DNA of 5,311 nucleotides from CAZADH01 sp964483805 (GTDB taxonomy: Bacteria > Muiribacteriota > Ozemobacteria > Ozemobacterales > Ozemobacteraceae). The notes beneath the pieces were generated by a model. The model did not search any database. It was not told where the DNA came from and worked only from the letters and a program-made list of their open reading frames with translations. How positions within the stretch are numbered: position 1 is the stretch's first letter; each line of letters starts with the position of its first letter. Where the stretch lies: positions 1-5,311 of the forward strand of contig CAZADH010000369.1 in NCBI GenBank assembly GCA_964483805.1, written 5' to 3'. Positions 5,056 to 5,311 of the stretch are shown piece after piece. The translations under genes were made by a program, and so were the position numbers.

Positions 5056-5310
5056 TCAGAAATTCGTGTCCTGGATCATCAGATCCGCGGTCGTCATGGG
5101 TTGTGGTGTCACTTCGGTCTTGGGATCCCACTTGTGCGTCAGCCGGGCGTTCTCGCCAGCCACGCGGAAAACCTTCTTCGCTACGCCCAGGGTCCACCAG
5201 CGGTAGGCGGTCGTCTTCCGGACGTTCTGTTCCTTGGCCCGATCCATGAACGTGTCTTTGCTCAGGACCTCGTCGGGCGTGTTCCATAGGTTGGCGATCC
5301 GCTGTTCCAT
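5056..5310 (-). CDS. Small helix-turn-helix-like protein at window edge
   Basis: The product has 84 residues if the ATG at 5310 is the true start. That codon is one base from the window edge, so a longer protein cannot be excluded and its ribosome binding site is not visible. Residues 13-50 (DEVLSKDTFMDRAKEQNVRKTTAYRWWTLGVAKKVFRV) look like a helix-turn-helix: helix, NVRKTTAYRWW as recognition helix, then a basic strand that could be a wing. The tail from about 62 is polar and proline-containing. The gene ends 14 bases before the resolvase start, so it is probably in the same operon. Candidates are a small DNA-binding regulator or the C-terminal winged helix of a replication protein that extends beyond the window. 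No family is recognised. Confidence 0.65.
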   Translation of the reverse strand: MEQRIANLWNTPDEVLSKDTFMDRAKEQNVRKTTAYRWWTLGVAKKVFRVAGENARLTHKWDPKTEVTPQPMTTADLMIQDTNF

Positions 5311-5311
5311 G

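Noticed and set aside
1..5311. CRISPR array, tRNA, rRNA, insertion sequence or retroelement
   Set aside because: No regularly spaced repeats, cloverleaf-like sequence, transposase or reverse transcriptase motif was seen on either strand.

Overview
The window reads as a piece of a double-stranded DNA phage or prophage genome. It is GC-rich, and every gene I can support lies on the minus strand, so transcription runs from base 5311 towards base 1. A run of ten N (4665-4674) shows it comes from a draft scaffold. Nothing identifies the host. The high GC content, clear Shine-Dalgarno sites, lambda-type terminase and phage amidase fit a tailed phage of a GC-rich Gram-negative bacterium, but that is inference.

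Layout in transcription order. (1) DNA metabolism, 5310-3565: a small helix-turn-helix-like protein, a RuvC-like Holliday junction resolvase interrupted by the N gap, a compact SAM-dependent methyltransferase-like protein with a DSPY motif, and a deoxynucleoside monophosphate kinase. (2) Possible regulators, 3568-2679: a cysteine-rich ORF that looks like two zinc-binding units read in one frame, with a strong internal ribosome binding site and GTG start, then a 77-residue protein that may be a winged helix. (3) Lysis, 2660-1603: a T7-lysozyme-type N-acetylmuramoyl-L-alanine amidase and a single-span membrane protein that is a holin candidate. (4) Three small proteins, 1545-920: coiled coil, all-helical, and zinc ribbon. 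(5) A 167-base gap (753-919) with a perfect 14-bp palindrome. (6) DNA packaging, 752-1: a Nu1-like small terminase subunit and the N-terminal 81 residues of a GpA-type large terminase subunit, cut by the window edge.

The genes are very tightly packed. Six junctions use the four-base ATGA overlap, and most other gaps are under 60 bases. The order (recombination and nucleotide genes, possible late regulator, lysis, terminase) resembles lambdoid phages, where late transcription begins before the lysis genes and continues into terS and terL. I see no CRISPR array, tRNA, insertion sequence, retroelement or defence system. The points most worth a second look are the dual-start zinc ORF, the palindromic region before terS as a candidate operator or packaging site, and the short methyltransferase beside the resolvase.
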